NCBI GenBank assembly: GCA_001179505.1
Contig: CDMY01000708.1
Span: 153,463 to 217,462, forward strand
Direction: 5' to 3'
Length of the DNA: 64,000 nt
Source of the DNA: Vitrella brassicaformis
Lineage: Eukaryota > Sar > Vitrellaceae
Shown here piece after piece: positions 42,497 through 57,400 of the stretch. The stretch's first letter is position 1. Every line of letters begins with the position of its first letter. A program made the position numbers and the translations under genes. Under the pieces are notes generated by a model. The model did no database searches. It was given only the letters and a program-made list of their open reading frames with translations, and was not told the DNA's origin.

Positions 42497-45400
42497 ATGA
42501 GCCGCGGCGGCGTCATGCTGCGGCCACGGCACCTCTGCTGGGCTGCGGCCCTGGTGTTTATTGCCCTGTTTTCCCTCCCCCCTGCCCTGGCCAACCGTGT
42601 CCACATCGTCACGGGATCAGACCCGACCGATGCATTAGCTGGCCAGGTCATCACAAGCAGCTCCTTGGGTCCTATCGAGGTGGAGGTGCTTGATGAGACT
42701 TTCGAGCGGGACACATCCTTCACGGCCGACGTTTATGCGGCCCTCGACCCCGCCGGTGGGCTTGGCGGAACACGCAGACAGCCGGCGAACAAAGCGGGAG
42801 GGGGTCTCGCTGTGTTTGATGATCTGACCGTGAAGACGGTCTCGACACCTGGAACCTACACGCTGTCTTTCTTCTGCGACGGATGTCTGTCGGACACGAG
42901 CCTGCCCTTCCGCGTGACCGCCGGCAGTGCTGTACGTCTGAAGATCACATTTCAGCCCACGACTCCCGTCACAGCCGGATCTCCTATCACTACTACCACT
43001 GTTGAGGCTGTTGACGTGGACGAGATTCGCGACGCGAATACTGATAGAGACATCACAGTTTCCATCACCGGGACTGGAGCATGCGGCGCCTCCCTCGAGG
43101 GCACAACGACGCGGTCCACCGGTGGCACTGGACAGGCGGACTTTACTGACCTGAAGATCAAGGCGGCCGGCGTGGGCTACACTCTCACCTTCTCTTCTCC
43201 GTCTCTCCCCGACGTCACGAGCGTCTCCTTTGACGTTACCGCTGAGACTGCAGCCGACAGCGTGGAGATCACCACACAGCCACCTGCGTCAGTGGTCGCA
43301 CAGACGGTATTCTCTCTGTCCTGTACGCTAAAGGACTCGCACGGCAATACCGTCGCGGTTGGGGAGACTGTGGAGTTGACAACGGCTGCTACATTGACGG
43401 GCACGACGAGCGATTCTACCTCTGCTGGCACGGTGATATTCAGCGATTTGCGCATTGAAGACGCAGGAGCGTACACAATCACGGTAAGGGGGGACGAGCA
43501 ACGGCGTCTGTCGGTCATGTGTCGTGTTGTGTCTCTTCCCTCCCTGTTTCCTGCAGGCATCGTGCACCACGTGCAGCGGCAGTCCTACCCCGGGCACCAG
43601 TACCTCCATCACTGTTGTCTACGATACGGAGATTATCATCTCTGGCGGCCCCGTCATCACAGAGGGGGGATCCGGAGAATACTCAGTCGTTCTCGCATCC
43701 CAACCGCAAAGGAATGCACAGGTGGATGCTAATTTTCCCAGCGGCATTACTCTTGACGCCGTGACCACCGTCCCCTACCCCCTCATTTTTACGCCAAGCG
43801 ATTGGGACACGCCTCAAACCATCTATGTCGATGCGGACGCGGCCGGTGCGGCGGGCAGTGTGTCGAAGACATATACCATCACTCACTCGGCCACTTCAAC
43901 TGACCCTGGCTGGGCTTCGCCGAACGTCCGGTGGATGCCCATGTCGGACGTGACTGTGACTGTGGTTAATGACGACTTTAAGGTCATCAGCATCACGGGT
44001 GGAGGATACATTGATGAAGCCACACCACCATCCCCCGCTACTTACAACATCGAATTGTTGTCCCCCCCGGCCGTTGATCCCACCACGATCTCCATCACCG
44101 TCTCACCCGCCGGCGCAGCGACGGTCGACCGCCCTTCCATCGACTTCACTGCAGCCACCTCCGGCCCCGAGCCCGTCGTGGTGACGGCCGTCGACGACAA
44201 CATCGCCCGGCCGGGGGGGTCGCGGGTCATCAGTGTGGGGCACGTGGTGACCGCGGGGGACACGTCCTTCATATTCTCGCCGTCCAACACGATCGAGTAC
44301 GGCATATTTGACAACGACGTGCCCAACGTCAGGTGGACCCCTGCGGCCGTGACGGTTTTCGAGGGCAAGTCGACGACCACGGTCGTCACTCTTGGCACCG
44401 AGCCGGCAGCCGACGTGCAGGTCTCTTTGTCCTGCACGCCCGGGACGGCGGAGGCCCTCCCTGCCACACAGACCCTGACGGCATCGTCCTACTCGACTGG
44501 TGTAACCTTCACGATCACTGCCATCGCGGGAGGCGGGACACCGGGGCTGTCCTACGACCACAGGTGTCAGGCGAGCCTGGTATCTGATGACCCTGTGTAC
44601 AACAGCCCCATGGAGCTGCCTTCCGAGGGCGCAGGGGAAGTCCTCGTGGCCATCTATCGGAGAGCCTGTGTGGGTGGCACATTCAGGTGGGCAGATGGGA
44701 AGAGACCGGTGACCATCACTTTGTGGTGTGTTTGGATTGGTTTGTTCGGTCAGTGCCACTTGCGACCTCTGTCCTGCGGGTTCGCAATGTGCTGGCGGGG
44801 TCTCTTACCCATGCCCACCGGGAACATACAGGTGAGGCCATTCATCCATTCAACACCGTCATCGCACCGACCTGTCATGTGTCTCGGTCAGCAACGCTGG
44901 GGACGCCACGTGCACTCCCTGCCCGATAGGCCACCAGTGCGATGACCCCTCAAACGTTCCCCCTGCTCTCACTGCCTGCCCTGCCGGAACCTATGCACAC
45001 CTTAATGGCACGGTTCTCTGCGATCCCTGCCCTGCGGGTCATGCCGATTTCCACTGTGCACGCATGGCCATCCGGGACAAAACGAGACACCCGTTGTATG
45101 TTCCCTGATGCTCAGGACATGAGTGTACCGACAACACGGCGCTCCCCCGACCGTGTGCTGCCGGCTGGTACAACCCGGCCAAGAGCAATGGTCCTTGCAC
45201 CGAATGTGGCGCCGGTAAATATTGCCCGCCCCCTCGTGCCGTTGAGCTGGACTGTCCGGCCGGCTACTATAGCCAGGCCCCCACCGGGACCGGCGGGGCC
45301 GAGTACTGCACCATCTGTCCCGCAGGCTCTTCATGCACCGCCACAGCAGCCACTGTAAGCATGGGTGTATGTGAGGCCCATGCATTGGTGCACACATCTC

Positions 45401-48400
45401 CTTGTCTTATCGTTTTCGGAATTTGCACAGGCGTGTGCTCTTGGACAGTACGCTCCGGAGGGCACGCCCGACCCGCCGGGGTGTTTCGACTGCCCCGCCG
45501 GCATGGCGTGCAATGTGACGGCGCCGACTGAAGTCTGCCCCCTGGGGACCTTCTCAGAACTCGTATGTGTGACATCTGGCATACGCTTTGTCGCATACGT
45601 ATGTGCATTGCTGCCTGCCTGCGCGTATGTCCGGCTGCAGGGTAATGATGAGTGCCGCACGTGTCCCGCAGGCTTTGAATGCACCGACCCAGGGGCGGCG
45701 CCTGTCGTAGGGCACTGCACACAGAGGCACAGGCACTCGTGGGCAAGATTGTACTTGCTTTTGTGTGCTGACTTATTCAGCAATGCAGCAATGCATTTCC
45801 CGCGAACACACACTACTCCCTCGGCGGCCAAGTCTACTGCACGCCATGCCCCGCAGGTCAATGAGACCAACAATCAATGTTTATTTGTCAGCAAACACAC
45901 ACGGCTTCGGCTTCATGGCGTTGATTCGCTCAGGCTATAGATGCGACAATGGTCTTCCGGGGGACCAGCCCCCTGTTCGCTGTTTGGAGGGGCAGTACTC
46001 ATACGAGGGCGATGGCAGATGCCGTGCGTGCGACCCGGGATATCTGTGTCCTCCCGGATCAGCCACACCCTCACCGAGAGGAGCCGAATGTCCAGAGGGG
46101 TGGGGTGTGTCTAGCCACGGAGAAGGAACAACAGTGAGACCCATGATCTATGTGTGTGCAGGACGCACTGTGAGGTCGCGGGCGACCCCGTTTTTGGTCA
46201 GGTTGTGCTGGCAGATTGTAACGCTGGGACGTGGGGCCCCATGAGAGCCGCACGATCGCAAGCTGACTGCAGGGACTGTCCTGGAGGTCAGTGCACGGTG
46301 AAACGACACAGACCTTCGCTTGCCTTCCTTTCACGATCGATTGATTTGCTTTTTTGGGTCAGGGTTCTACTGCCCGGCGGGGACCGGCGTGTTCAACCAG
46401 TACCCCTGCCCGGCTGGCTATTGGTGCGACCCAGGCTCGACAACCGGCTTGCAACACCCGTGTGTCGACGGTAAGCAAAGAGAACGCAATCGTGTGGATC
46501 CACTCACGGATTACTTATCGGCTGCTGCGCTCTATATACAGGCACGTACAATGACGAGATCGGCGCAGTCAGCCAGGACGACTGCAAGCCCTGTCCGGGA
46601 GGCACCTACTGTCCCGATCAAGCCGCCCCCGGCATTACGGACCCCACCCGCTGTCCGGCGGGCTACTTCTGTCCCCAGGGCATCGACGACCACACTTTTT
46701 ACCCCTGCTTCAGGGGCACATACAGCCCCAATGAAGGCATGTGGCATCAATAAACGGACGTGCCTCACACAGCAGACGAACAGTCGGGTCTCTTTGTCTC
46801 TTGCATGTGTGCAGGGATTGAGCATCCGTCCGATTGTCTGGAGTGTCCCATGGGTCACTACTGCCTCGACGCTGCCGTGGAGCCCACACCCTGCCCCCCA
46901 GGCACATTCAACAAACACCCGGGTGCAGGGTACTTCGAGAACTGCGAGCTCTGCCCTCCCACGTACACCTGCCCCCTATATGGACAGACGGACTACGCAG
47001 GAGAGTACAGCTTCCGGTCGGTAGCTGGCTGCCGACACATCCAATCACTGCGCATGAAGTTTCTGTCGATGGTTTGCTTGTGGCAGGTGTGCTGAGGGCC
47101 ATTATTGTCCCCGCGGGACAGAGCGGCCCGACTCGCATCCCTGTCCGCCGGGCACCTACAGCAACAAGACTGGCGTCGAGTCGCTGGCGTCGCCCCAAGA
47201 GTGCCACATATGCCCGCCTGGCAAGGTAAGTGCGCAGACATGTTGCATCTCCACTGGCCCACTTCTTCTCTGTTGTTGATGGCTGACGTCAGGCGTGTGA
47301 CTGGGGCACCACCGGCCCGACAGGCACGAAGCCACCAGTGGATTGTGCAGCTGGATTCTACTGTCCTGCGGGTATGTCCCCGCGCCTTCGACGGCCAGAA
47401 GCAACCCTTTGCCCTTCATTTTGTCGGCGCTTCTGCATTGATTCGTTAGGTACGTCCGTCCCATCTCAGTATCCATGCCCCCCTGGCACCTACGATGCGG
47501 CGACCAACCTGACTGACTCGTTCCAATGCGATCCGTGCCCGGCGGGCTCGTACTGCCTCGGTGGTGACACGGCGGTGACCGGCCTTTGTTTGGAGGGCTA
47601 CTACTGCCCTGAAGGCAGCTCCACCAATAGTAAGCGAGCCTACCGAGAAACAAGCCTTGACACTTGAGTCCTCACGCCTTGCGTGCTATTTCCTGCGTGG
47701 CAGAGGCGTTTCCCTGCCCCGCTGGAACGTTCAGAGCCACTCCGGGCGCAACGGTCAGGGGGGAGTGCCAGAGAAACACAAAACGGATCCGTTTATACGT
47801 TGTGTTTCGCTTCCACCGCCTGCTTCAGAGTGTGGACGATTGCGCGAATTGCACAGCGACTAACTACTGCAACGAAGCGAGCACTTCACAAGAAGTCTGC
47901 CCGGACGGTACCTAAAACAGGACGCTTCGATGCGATCCACCATGTCTCTGCTGCTGTGCCTTACAGGCTCCTACTCTGATGGCCCGAATTTCAAATACAG
48001 AGGTCAGTCGTACACATACAACTTTCGACACGCCTTCAACTTGTGTGTTGGTATGCCATGCAGGCCCTTCTGACAGCTACCCTTCGTGCATCCGGTGTCC
48101 TGCTGGGTACAGCTGCACCGCCGGCGACCGCGCTAATTGCACCGCGGGCAGTTACTCGAGAAGCGGACAGTCCAGCTGCACGCCTTGTCCTGAGGTGCGG
48201 AGGGAGGTGCCGAGTGGCAGAAAGATGATCAACGAAAACCCTTCTGCTCTTGCATGTGTGCACAGGGGCACTTTTGTGACTCCGACACGACGAGTGAGGC
48301 GGAGATGCTGTCCAACAAGTGTGCGGCGGGTCGCTTGTGTAACGCCTTGAGCATCGTTCAAGATCCCACCGACACAGACGACAGGCCGTGTCCCGCTGGC

Positions 48401-51400
48401 AGTTACTGCCCAACAGGCACCACGGCTGCAGGTGGGCCTGGCTACAACCACAAGCAACAAAGAATGACCTGTCGAATCTGGTTTGTGGCCGGCTCTCTGG
48501 CTGTTCTGGCTTAGTTTCCTGCCCTGCTGGTACTTACAACAATCTCGAAGGCCGAGGGTCTTTGAGCGACTGCCGGCCCACTCCTGCGGGGAACTATTCG
48601 GATCCCGGGGAGACCAATCCACTGGGGACGGGCGAGTGCGACGAGGGCCACTTCTGCCCTGAGGTGAGCAGCCAGCAAAAGCACACACAGCTCCGGATCC
48701 AGCCACTTGTTGTTCTACGCGGTTGGTTGGTTTCCAGGGCTCATCCTCGCCGACGCAAGAGCCATGCCCCCCGCGGTAATGAGAAGCATGCAGAGATTAA
48801 GCCATCATTCACTCTTGTATCTGTGTGTCAGGACGTACCGCAATCTGACTGGTGGTCGAAGCTCCGACGACTGCGCGCCCTGCCCGACTGGCTTCTACTG
48901 CACGGGCGCCACCAGTGACCCCACGCCATGCGACATCGGCTTCTACTGCACACTCGGAGGTGAGTGACGAAGACAGACAAACACCTGTCTCACGATTGTC
49001 TCACGAATGAGCTCACCTTCACTCATTCATTCTGCCTGTCTGTCTATCTATCTATCTGTCTGCCTTGCAGTCGACCGGGGCTTCCCATGCCCGCCAGGCA
49101 CATTCGGGTGAGACCGTCTTACGCCATTGATCGATTGACTGATTGACTGATTGATTGATTCCTTCGTTCACTGTGAACGTATGTCTCTATGCAGCAATGT
49201 GACTGGGCTTCGGCGGTCGACCGATTGCGAAGAGTGCACGCCGGGCTACTACTGCGACCAGTACGGTCTGAGCGATGTGTCGGGTCCTTGCGACCCAGGC
49301 TTCTACTGCTCGGGGAGATCAGCCACATCCGCGCCCAGAGACGACATCCAGGGCAACATCTGCCCCGCGGGAGGATACTGCGAGGCTGGATCACCTGGGC
49401 CATCGCGGTGCCCCATCGGCAAATACAACGCCTACGAGGGCGGAAAGAGCCTAGCAAACTGCCTCGAGTGCCCGCCTGGTGAGTCAGCTGATGTCACGTC
49501 CGCAAGTAGCGATGTGCATCGCTTCCATTGACGGGAGCGCGCCCGTGTGTCTCTCTGATGGCTCTCACTGACTGACCATGCGCAGGTCTGTGGTGTGGTG
49601 GTACTGGAGCGGCTTTGCCCCAGGAACCCTGCAAGGAGGGGTTCTTCTGCCCTGGAGGGGCCCAGGACGAGAGAGGAAAGACCGATAACGACACCGAAAT
49701 GCCGGCGCAACCAGGCAAGCAATTGTCTGGGTCACTATGTTACAGCCATTGGGTGTGGTGTGTTGTCACTTCGTGCGCGCTGCCCTGATGACCCATGCAG
49801 GCTACTATGCTCCTGCGGGGGCGCACAACCAGATCCCCTGTCCAGTGGGCACCTTCCAGGCCAACAACGCCTCCTCTTCGTGCAACCCCTGCCCAGGAGG
49901 CTTCTACTGCGACGAGCAGAACCTCGATGACCGCAAGGAGTGCCCTGAGGGCACTTATTGCCCGTCAGGTGCATCCATCTACCTGCCATGTCCGCCCGGC
50001 ACCTACAGGAACGAGACAGGTGGGCAGGTGCTGGCGACGGATTGCAAGGGGTGCGAGGACGGCAAGTACTGCCCCGACTACGGGATGACCAGCGCAACCC
50101 TCGACTGCGAAGCGGGCTACTTCTGCAAGAGTAAGCGACGGCCGAATACTATTATTGTGTACTGTCGATTGCTCGATTGTACAGAGGACCCGTCGATCAA
50201 CAAGGGGTCGGACTCTCCTGCGCCACAGGTACGTACAAAAAAGACATGAACATGGGAATGGCCACGTTCGACCGTCTGCTTGTTTATAGACCACCACATC
50301 GACAGGCGGCCCATGCCCAGCTGGCCACTACTGCGGCAACGGAACGGGCGATCCGACCCCATGTGACCCAGGCTTTTATGCCCCCACGGAGAGAAACGTA
50401 GACAGCGATGGCTGCCTGCCATGCACACCAGGATGGTAAGCGGTGATACTCTGGATGTTCCATTTATTGTTGATCCATTGTTCCAATGGCTTCGGCCCAA
50501 TGGTGTGTTCATTCAGGTACTGCGCCACTGCGGGCTTGGCAGCGCCAACTGGTCTGTGTGACGCGAATTATTTCTGCGAAAGGAACAACACAAACCCCAG
50601 GCCGGGTGGAGATGAGTGCAAAGTGGGGCACAAGTGTCCCGCAGGCTCAACAAGGATGGTCCCCTGTGAAGAGGGGACGTACCAGGACCAGGATGAGCGC
50701 AGCGAGTGCCTCACCTGCCCCGCTGGATCATACTGCGGCGTTGCCACCGGGTTTCCTAGTGCCGCATGTCCAGAAGGTGAGTTCCAGCACTCTGTCCAGA
50801 TGCAGACAACAGTCGATTGCCTTTTGAGACAATCGCTGTCTTTCGTCGCTGTCTTTCGTCCGCTTTGCATGCAGGTCACTTCTGCCCTGCCGGCACAAGA
50901 TATAGCACGGAGTTCCCCTGCCCTGCAGGTTTGTCTGCCTGCATGAATGTCGACCAACGGACGCACAGACAGAATGACAGAAAAACCTTTCTGTTGCTTG
51001 TATGTCTTGTGCGTGACTACGTCAGGTACCTATAACCCCGACTCCGGCAAGCAGACATGGCACGCGTGCCTTGAGTGCCCTCCTGGCCGGTATTGCCCTA
51101 CGCAGGGCCTCGACTCGACTGTATCCCCGACTGGATCAGCCAACAAATGCGACGGCGGCTTCTACTGCACGGGAGGCAGCATCTACCCGAATCCTGTTGG
51201 AATAAGTATGTCGATCTAATTGTTCACAGAGAAACCCTCGCATCTGCCTGTGTGTCTGTGTGTCTGTATGTCTGTGTGTCTGTGTGTCTCTGCCTGTCTG
51301 TGTCTGCCTGTCTGTGTCTGTCTGTCTGTCTGTCTGTCTGTGTGTCTGTGTATTGCAGACACTTCTTACGCCGATCCCGTTGCTGGGGAGGACACAACCA

Positions 51401-54400
51401 TCTGCGGCGGGGGGCCCGACATAACATACCCTACACAAACAGCGGCAGAGGTCAGGCAGCTAGGCCGCGAGGAGACATCATTACACCCACAGGCGGAAAG
51501 CCGTCAAGCTCCTGGCTGTCTGCTGGCTGACGTATCCAGGATTACTGCACGGCGGAGCCGACATGCATCGGTGTGGTCCAGCACGGCTCGGGCGACTGGC
51601 ATCCCCGCTGCGGCAGCGCCACATCAACGGCCACTTGGGTGCCCAATGCCGTGGGCGTCGTGTTTCCTCAGTTCTACAGAAGGATACAGGGCGGGGGCGG
51701 CAGGTGCACCGCGGTAGGAATGACACTCTTTGTGGACGGTTCATATGTAACATGTCTCTCTTCATGTCTCTTCTTTTATCGCTTCAGGGCCACTTCTGCC
51801 CGGCTGGCAGCACAACAGAGAACCCCTGCGATCCCGGCTTCTACTGCGCAGCAGATGGGCTCAACACGACCACGGGCAGCTGTGCGGCGGGCTTCTACTG
51901 CGGTCGGTGACTAATTCCAAACAACCTGGAGGAGACACCATGAGCCGCTTGTGTACGTTGCGTTGCAGATGCTGGTGCTGCTGTTCCCGCTCCGCCTGAT
52001 CGTGTGTGTCCTAAGGGCGGCTACTGCCCCGCAGGCACGACGACTGTGCGGAACTGCCAAGCAGGCGAGTTCCAGCCATCGAGGGGCAATGACGACGAAT
52101 CCGACTGTTTCAATTGCACAGTAAGACAAGCAGACCATATACGCATGGCCCTTGGCCCTCTCTGACTTGTCTATTTTGCTAGTCTGGCTACTACTGTGCG
52201 ACCCCGGGCCTGCCAGCGCCAACGGGGCCATGCGACGTTGGTGAGTAAGATCATACGCAAACAGGCACACTCGCTTTCCCTCTCTTCATTTTCTGGCGGT
52301 AGGTCACTATTGCGAGGAGGGCAGCTCATCGCGGACTCAGAACCCGTGCCCAGCTGGCCACAGATGCCCAGTGGCGTCGAGCTTTCCGATTCCGTGTACG
52401 GTGGGCAGTTACCAGCCCAGCGGACAACAAGGCAGCTGCATACCCTGCGGAGCCGGTCAGTCAGCCAGCCAATTAGTCGTTCTCGAACGAAGCGGATGGT
52501 GCCTCACAATGTGCTGGCTGCAGGGGTGTATTGCATCGAAGGGGCAAGCAGCTCCACGCCGCCACCCTGCGCCGTGCGTGACAGACTCACAGAACAAACA
52601 CGTTTCGCAGAGCTACTGTTTCTGTCTCTCATCTGCAGAAGGGCTTCTACTGCCCTGCTGGCACGGCATACAGAGACGTAAGCGTTCCTCCTGCCTGTCA
52701 GCAAGCAAAACCAAAACACGCACTCGATCAAGGTGTTTGTTCCTCAGCAATACCCGTGTCCTGTCGGCACATTCCGTGACACTGATGGAGCGGAAACCAT
52801 CGCAGACTGCTCAGATTGCACTGCGGGCAACTACTGCGACGAACTGGGGCTGGACGTTCCTGCTGGGTCATGCGATCCGGGTGAGACCGACCAGACCTGG
52901 CAGTAACATTGTGATCAATCTCGTGTCTTGTCTTTGTCACTCAGGATATTACTGCCCCGCCAACAGCCCCAGCGAGTCAATCACACCCCGACCGTTGAAC
53001 AATTACTGCCGCATGGGCGAATACTGTCCGGCAGCCTCAGGCGCACCCACCAACTGTCCAGCGGGGCTGTACTGCGGCCAGGGAAGGTCGAGACGCACCA
53101 CCGCACACCGTACTTGAAGAAGTAGAGAAGGATTGCACGGTTTTGCTTGCAGGCTGGAACATCCCTCTGGCTTCTGCCAAGCTGGGCATGTGTGCACAAG
53201 CCGGTCCTCGACCGCCGCCCCCCTCAACACCCACGGCGCGTGCAGCGAGAATATGGTCGGATTGCTGTGTGATCCGGGACACTACTGCATGTCAGGTATG
53301 GAGAGCAAGTACGTATTGATGGGAGACGTCATGCGTTTTCTGCTTCAGGCTCCACAATTCGCACCATAGCCGGCGGGGGTGGGTCGACCAACGACAACAT
53401 CCATGCCCTCGATCGTGACTTCACCGGCGGCGATGGCCCCGAAGACGCCATCGAGGACGCAGATGGCAATGTATACCTCACCTATCCCGGGGAGCACATA
53501 GTGCTCCGCATCGACAAGGGCACGCGCAACATCACCACCATCATTGGCACTGGGACTGCCGGTGCCATCCCTCCGGGACCCGTCCTAGGGACAGCCTTTC
53601 CGTTGGATGAGCCGAGAAGGCTGGCCATGGATACGAAGGGAGGAGTGCTGTACGTATCGGACTCCGGCAACAATCGCGTCATCAAGTATCTGATTGCCGA
53701 CGAGGAAGCGGAAGTGCTGACGACGGGCCTGAGCGACCCCCGCGGCATGGAATATGACCCATCCTCAACCGAGCTGTACGTCGCGCTCGCTGGGTCCCAC
53801 GAGGTGGTGTCGCTGGACACTACTAATGGAGCTAGAACCGTTGTTGCCGGAACATCAGGCACATCTGGATGTAAGACAGACAAAAGTCGATGTGCTGCGA
53901 CTGTTGCTGTATGTATCCTTGATTGGTGTTGCAGCTGCAGCCGGTTTCCTCGACACGCCCATGGATGTCACCCTCGACAGCAGCGGCAACATTTATGTCG
54001 CCGACTTTGGTAACCACATGGTGAGTACAGTCACACACGGACATACAGGCGCCAATATTCGCTCCTCACACAAAATGGCTTTTTCCCTTCAGATTCGCGA
54101 CGGTAGCCTAGCCACGATTCCCGCTTGCACCACAATTCCCCCTTGCGTCGGCGACGGCAACGATGGTTCGGATGGCGATTCAGACATCTACAAGATTCGA
54201 CCTGACTCGGGCAGCTTTGATACTGTTTCCCTAAGTGGCCCGACGGCAGTGCAGGCCGTCAGACTCACAGTGGTAACACAGGCGAAAGCGTAGCACGCAA
54301 GAGTGTCTCGCCAGCACCACCCACGGTCGGCCCACATGTGTATCTGTATTGGCTCATCAGACCAGGGAGGCTCTTTTCATCGCAGATCAGTCTGCGCATC

Positions 54401-57400
54401 GGTCAGTGAGAGACAATGACATCAGTCGGCTCGATACGTTGAATAGTGACTGCTCATCATGTGCCTGCCTCTGCAGCATTCGATTCATTCCTTTCTGGAC
54501 AGCCCCCAAGATCTACACGGTTGCTGGCGACGGCACAGGTGGCTTCACCAAAGACGGGGGGGCCTTGCCTGCCAACGAAGCGCAAGTCCACACACCAACC
54601 GGCCTCAACGCCGCAGTCAGACAAGTGAGAGCACCATGCTATATCTTCCGCACTCACCATGGCCATCTTGCCCCGCGTGTGTGTCAGTCGAACGGCTACG
54701 CGTGGCATCTATATGTGGGGGACAAGGGGAGCAACCGCATTCGTCAGCTCATCATCTCGCCAACTCTGTATGAGTCGTCTTCCAGGCAAAAATGCCCTGT
54801 TGGTGAGCGACCGAGCCTGCCATACAGGGGAAGTTCCAACCTTTGCTTGTTTGTCTCGTCCCTCAGGCTCGTACATGCCCTGGACGGGCAACACTGCCGA
54901 ACAAGACTGCATTCTGGTCAATACAAAACATGCGACACACAAAGGCAGTCACCTCTGGGGCGAACCAATCGCAATGTTGCGTCTCTCCATGGGTCTTCTC
55001 TGTGTCAGTGTGATCCGGGCATGTACTGCAGTTCCCTTGGTCTGACGGCCCCCACCGGTCCCTGCCAGTCCGGGTACTACTGTCCCGAGGGATCCAGCAG
55101 CGTAACCGCCGTCGACTGCCCCGCGGGACACTACTGCGAACAAAGACCAGGTGTGTCAGTAGGGCACACGTCAATCATACGCACACCACACGCCAATGTA
55201 CTCTGTGCGTCAGGGGTGGATGACGATCGCGTAGAGAACAAGCCCGCCTCGTCCACGACTGCCATTCCCGGGTTCCCCCCCTCCAACGCCGTGGATGGCA
55301 ACGGCGGCACCTACTGGCAGGCGGCTTTTACGGGAGCGACGTATCTCGAGGTGTCTCTGGAGGAGTGGTACTTGGTGGATCGATTCCACATCACCATTGT
55401 GACTTCACCGGACGGGCTCTACCTCACGGCGTTCACACTCCAGTATGAGGACTTCTCTGCAACCAGCGGGCAGTGGGTCGACTTCACCATCGAGCACTCC
55501 ATCAGTGCTCCAAACACGACGGTAAGTGACTGAAGGAAGGGACACAGAATGACAGCAAAGACGTCCTTGCGACCTCGGTAACTAGATCGACGCGGCGATC
55601 GACCCTCCACGCCCAGTTGAACGGCTCCGACTGAGTATCACAAGTACGGCTGGGACAGGGAACATCAAGATATCCGACTTCAACGTTTACGGCAGCAAAA
55701 GCACCGGTAAGGGAATGCGAAGCAGCCGTCACGCTCTCTTGTCTCCGTTCGCCATGATTGGCCCGTCTCTGTCAGGGGCCCCTGTCGCCGTGCGGTGCTC
55801 GCCAGGCACATTCCAAGAAGCCTCGGCACAAGCCAGCTGCCTCGTGAGTCATCCAACTCCATCGATTCACTCACCCATCGCACACACGTTTATGCCATGT
55901 GTCCCTTCCCTTTAGACCTGCCCTGCGGGCTACTACTGCGACGGCATCCAATCGGACCGGGCCCTTGACTGTCCAGCAGGCTACTACTGCCCGGAAGGGA
56001 CTGAGTGGGGCACCCAGTACCCCTGCCCTGTCGGCACCTACAGCGATGTCCAACGTCTCACCTCGTACACGGAGTGTAAGCCGTGCTCAGCCGGCCAGTA
56101 CTGCGCCCGGCGGGGCCTGTCTGCACCCAGCGGGCTCTGTGCGGCGGGCTACTACTGTAGGGAGGGCAACTTCCTCCCTGCCCCACGAGTCAACGAGACT
56201 AACCCGGATCCTTTGGCCGAGAATGTTACCATCCTCGGTGGCCCGTGTCCTCCCGGCTCCTACTGCCTGGAGGGGACGGAGTACGAGACGCAATACACAT
56301 GCCAATCGTAAGTCCGCCAGGGAGACACTGGATATACCCATTGCGCATGTGTGTGGTTGTTGTGGTCGCTCCCGCAGAGGATTCTTCTCGGTGTCGGAGG
56401 GCGCCGACTCGAACGTCAGGTGCGGTGAAGCAGTGCCGGCAGATCCATATACTCTGTTGAATGTGCACCCTCCTATGGTATGTGTCTGTGCTCAGCTGCG
56501 TGGCCTGCACTGCGGGATACTATTGCGAAAACACCACCACCACCATCCGCCAACCATGCCTTGGCGGGTACGTGTGTCTCAGCGGCAGCGACACTGGCCA
56601 GCCCGACGGCTCTGACTCAGGATGTCCAGATGCGTATCCGTGTAAGGGCTACCCTTGCCCTGAAGGCTACTACTGCCCTGCGGGCACATTCGCTGAGAAG
56701 GTTTGTAGGGGAGAAAGATCGACACGATTGTAATCGTGGTGGAAGTATCCTCCTAATTCCGCTCTGCAGGCGTGTCCTCCTGGCACGTATAGTGGCGCCA
56801 GAGCGCCTGTGTGCAGTGACTGCCCGCCGGGAAAGTAAGAAACCGTCACCCGGACAAACCAAAAAATAGAAGAGAGGGATAGACCGATGGATGGATGGCT
56901 TCGTTCAGGTACTGTCCGATATCGGGTCTGAACGCCTCGTTTGTGCAGGGTGCCAATGCCCCATACATCTGCCCTTTTGGCCACTACTGTCCGGAGGGAA
57001 GCATCACCCCCGTCCCCTCCCTGCCGGGATACTTCGTCGACTACGAAGGCGCGCAGAAGCCCACACCGTGCACCAACGGAGAGTATTGCAGGTCAGCAGT
57101 CTGTCTTTACACGAATGGATGGTGGGATGGATGGATGGATGCATTCGATAACAATGTCTGCTCCTTCCTTCCTTGTTCGTAGTGGCTACGGGCTGAGCAG
57201 CACGTCCGGGAGGTGTGCGCCAGGCTTCGGGTGTCAGCAGCCGCCCTGTGCGCCAACCGACATCATGTGTCCCCCCGGTGCAATGTACCAATACGAGGTC
57301 GACCGCATCTTCGACAGCGCTGACGACATATACGTCGGCAGGTGCCCCATAGGCCACTACTGTCCCGCCACGAACCCTGACGGATCGCTCTTCGGCGGCG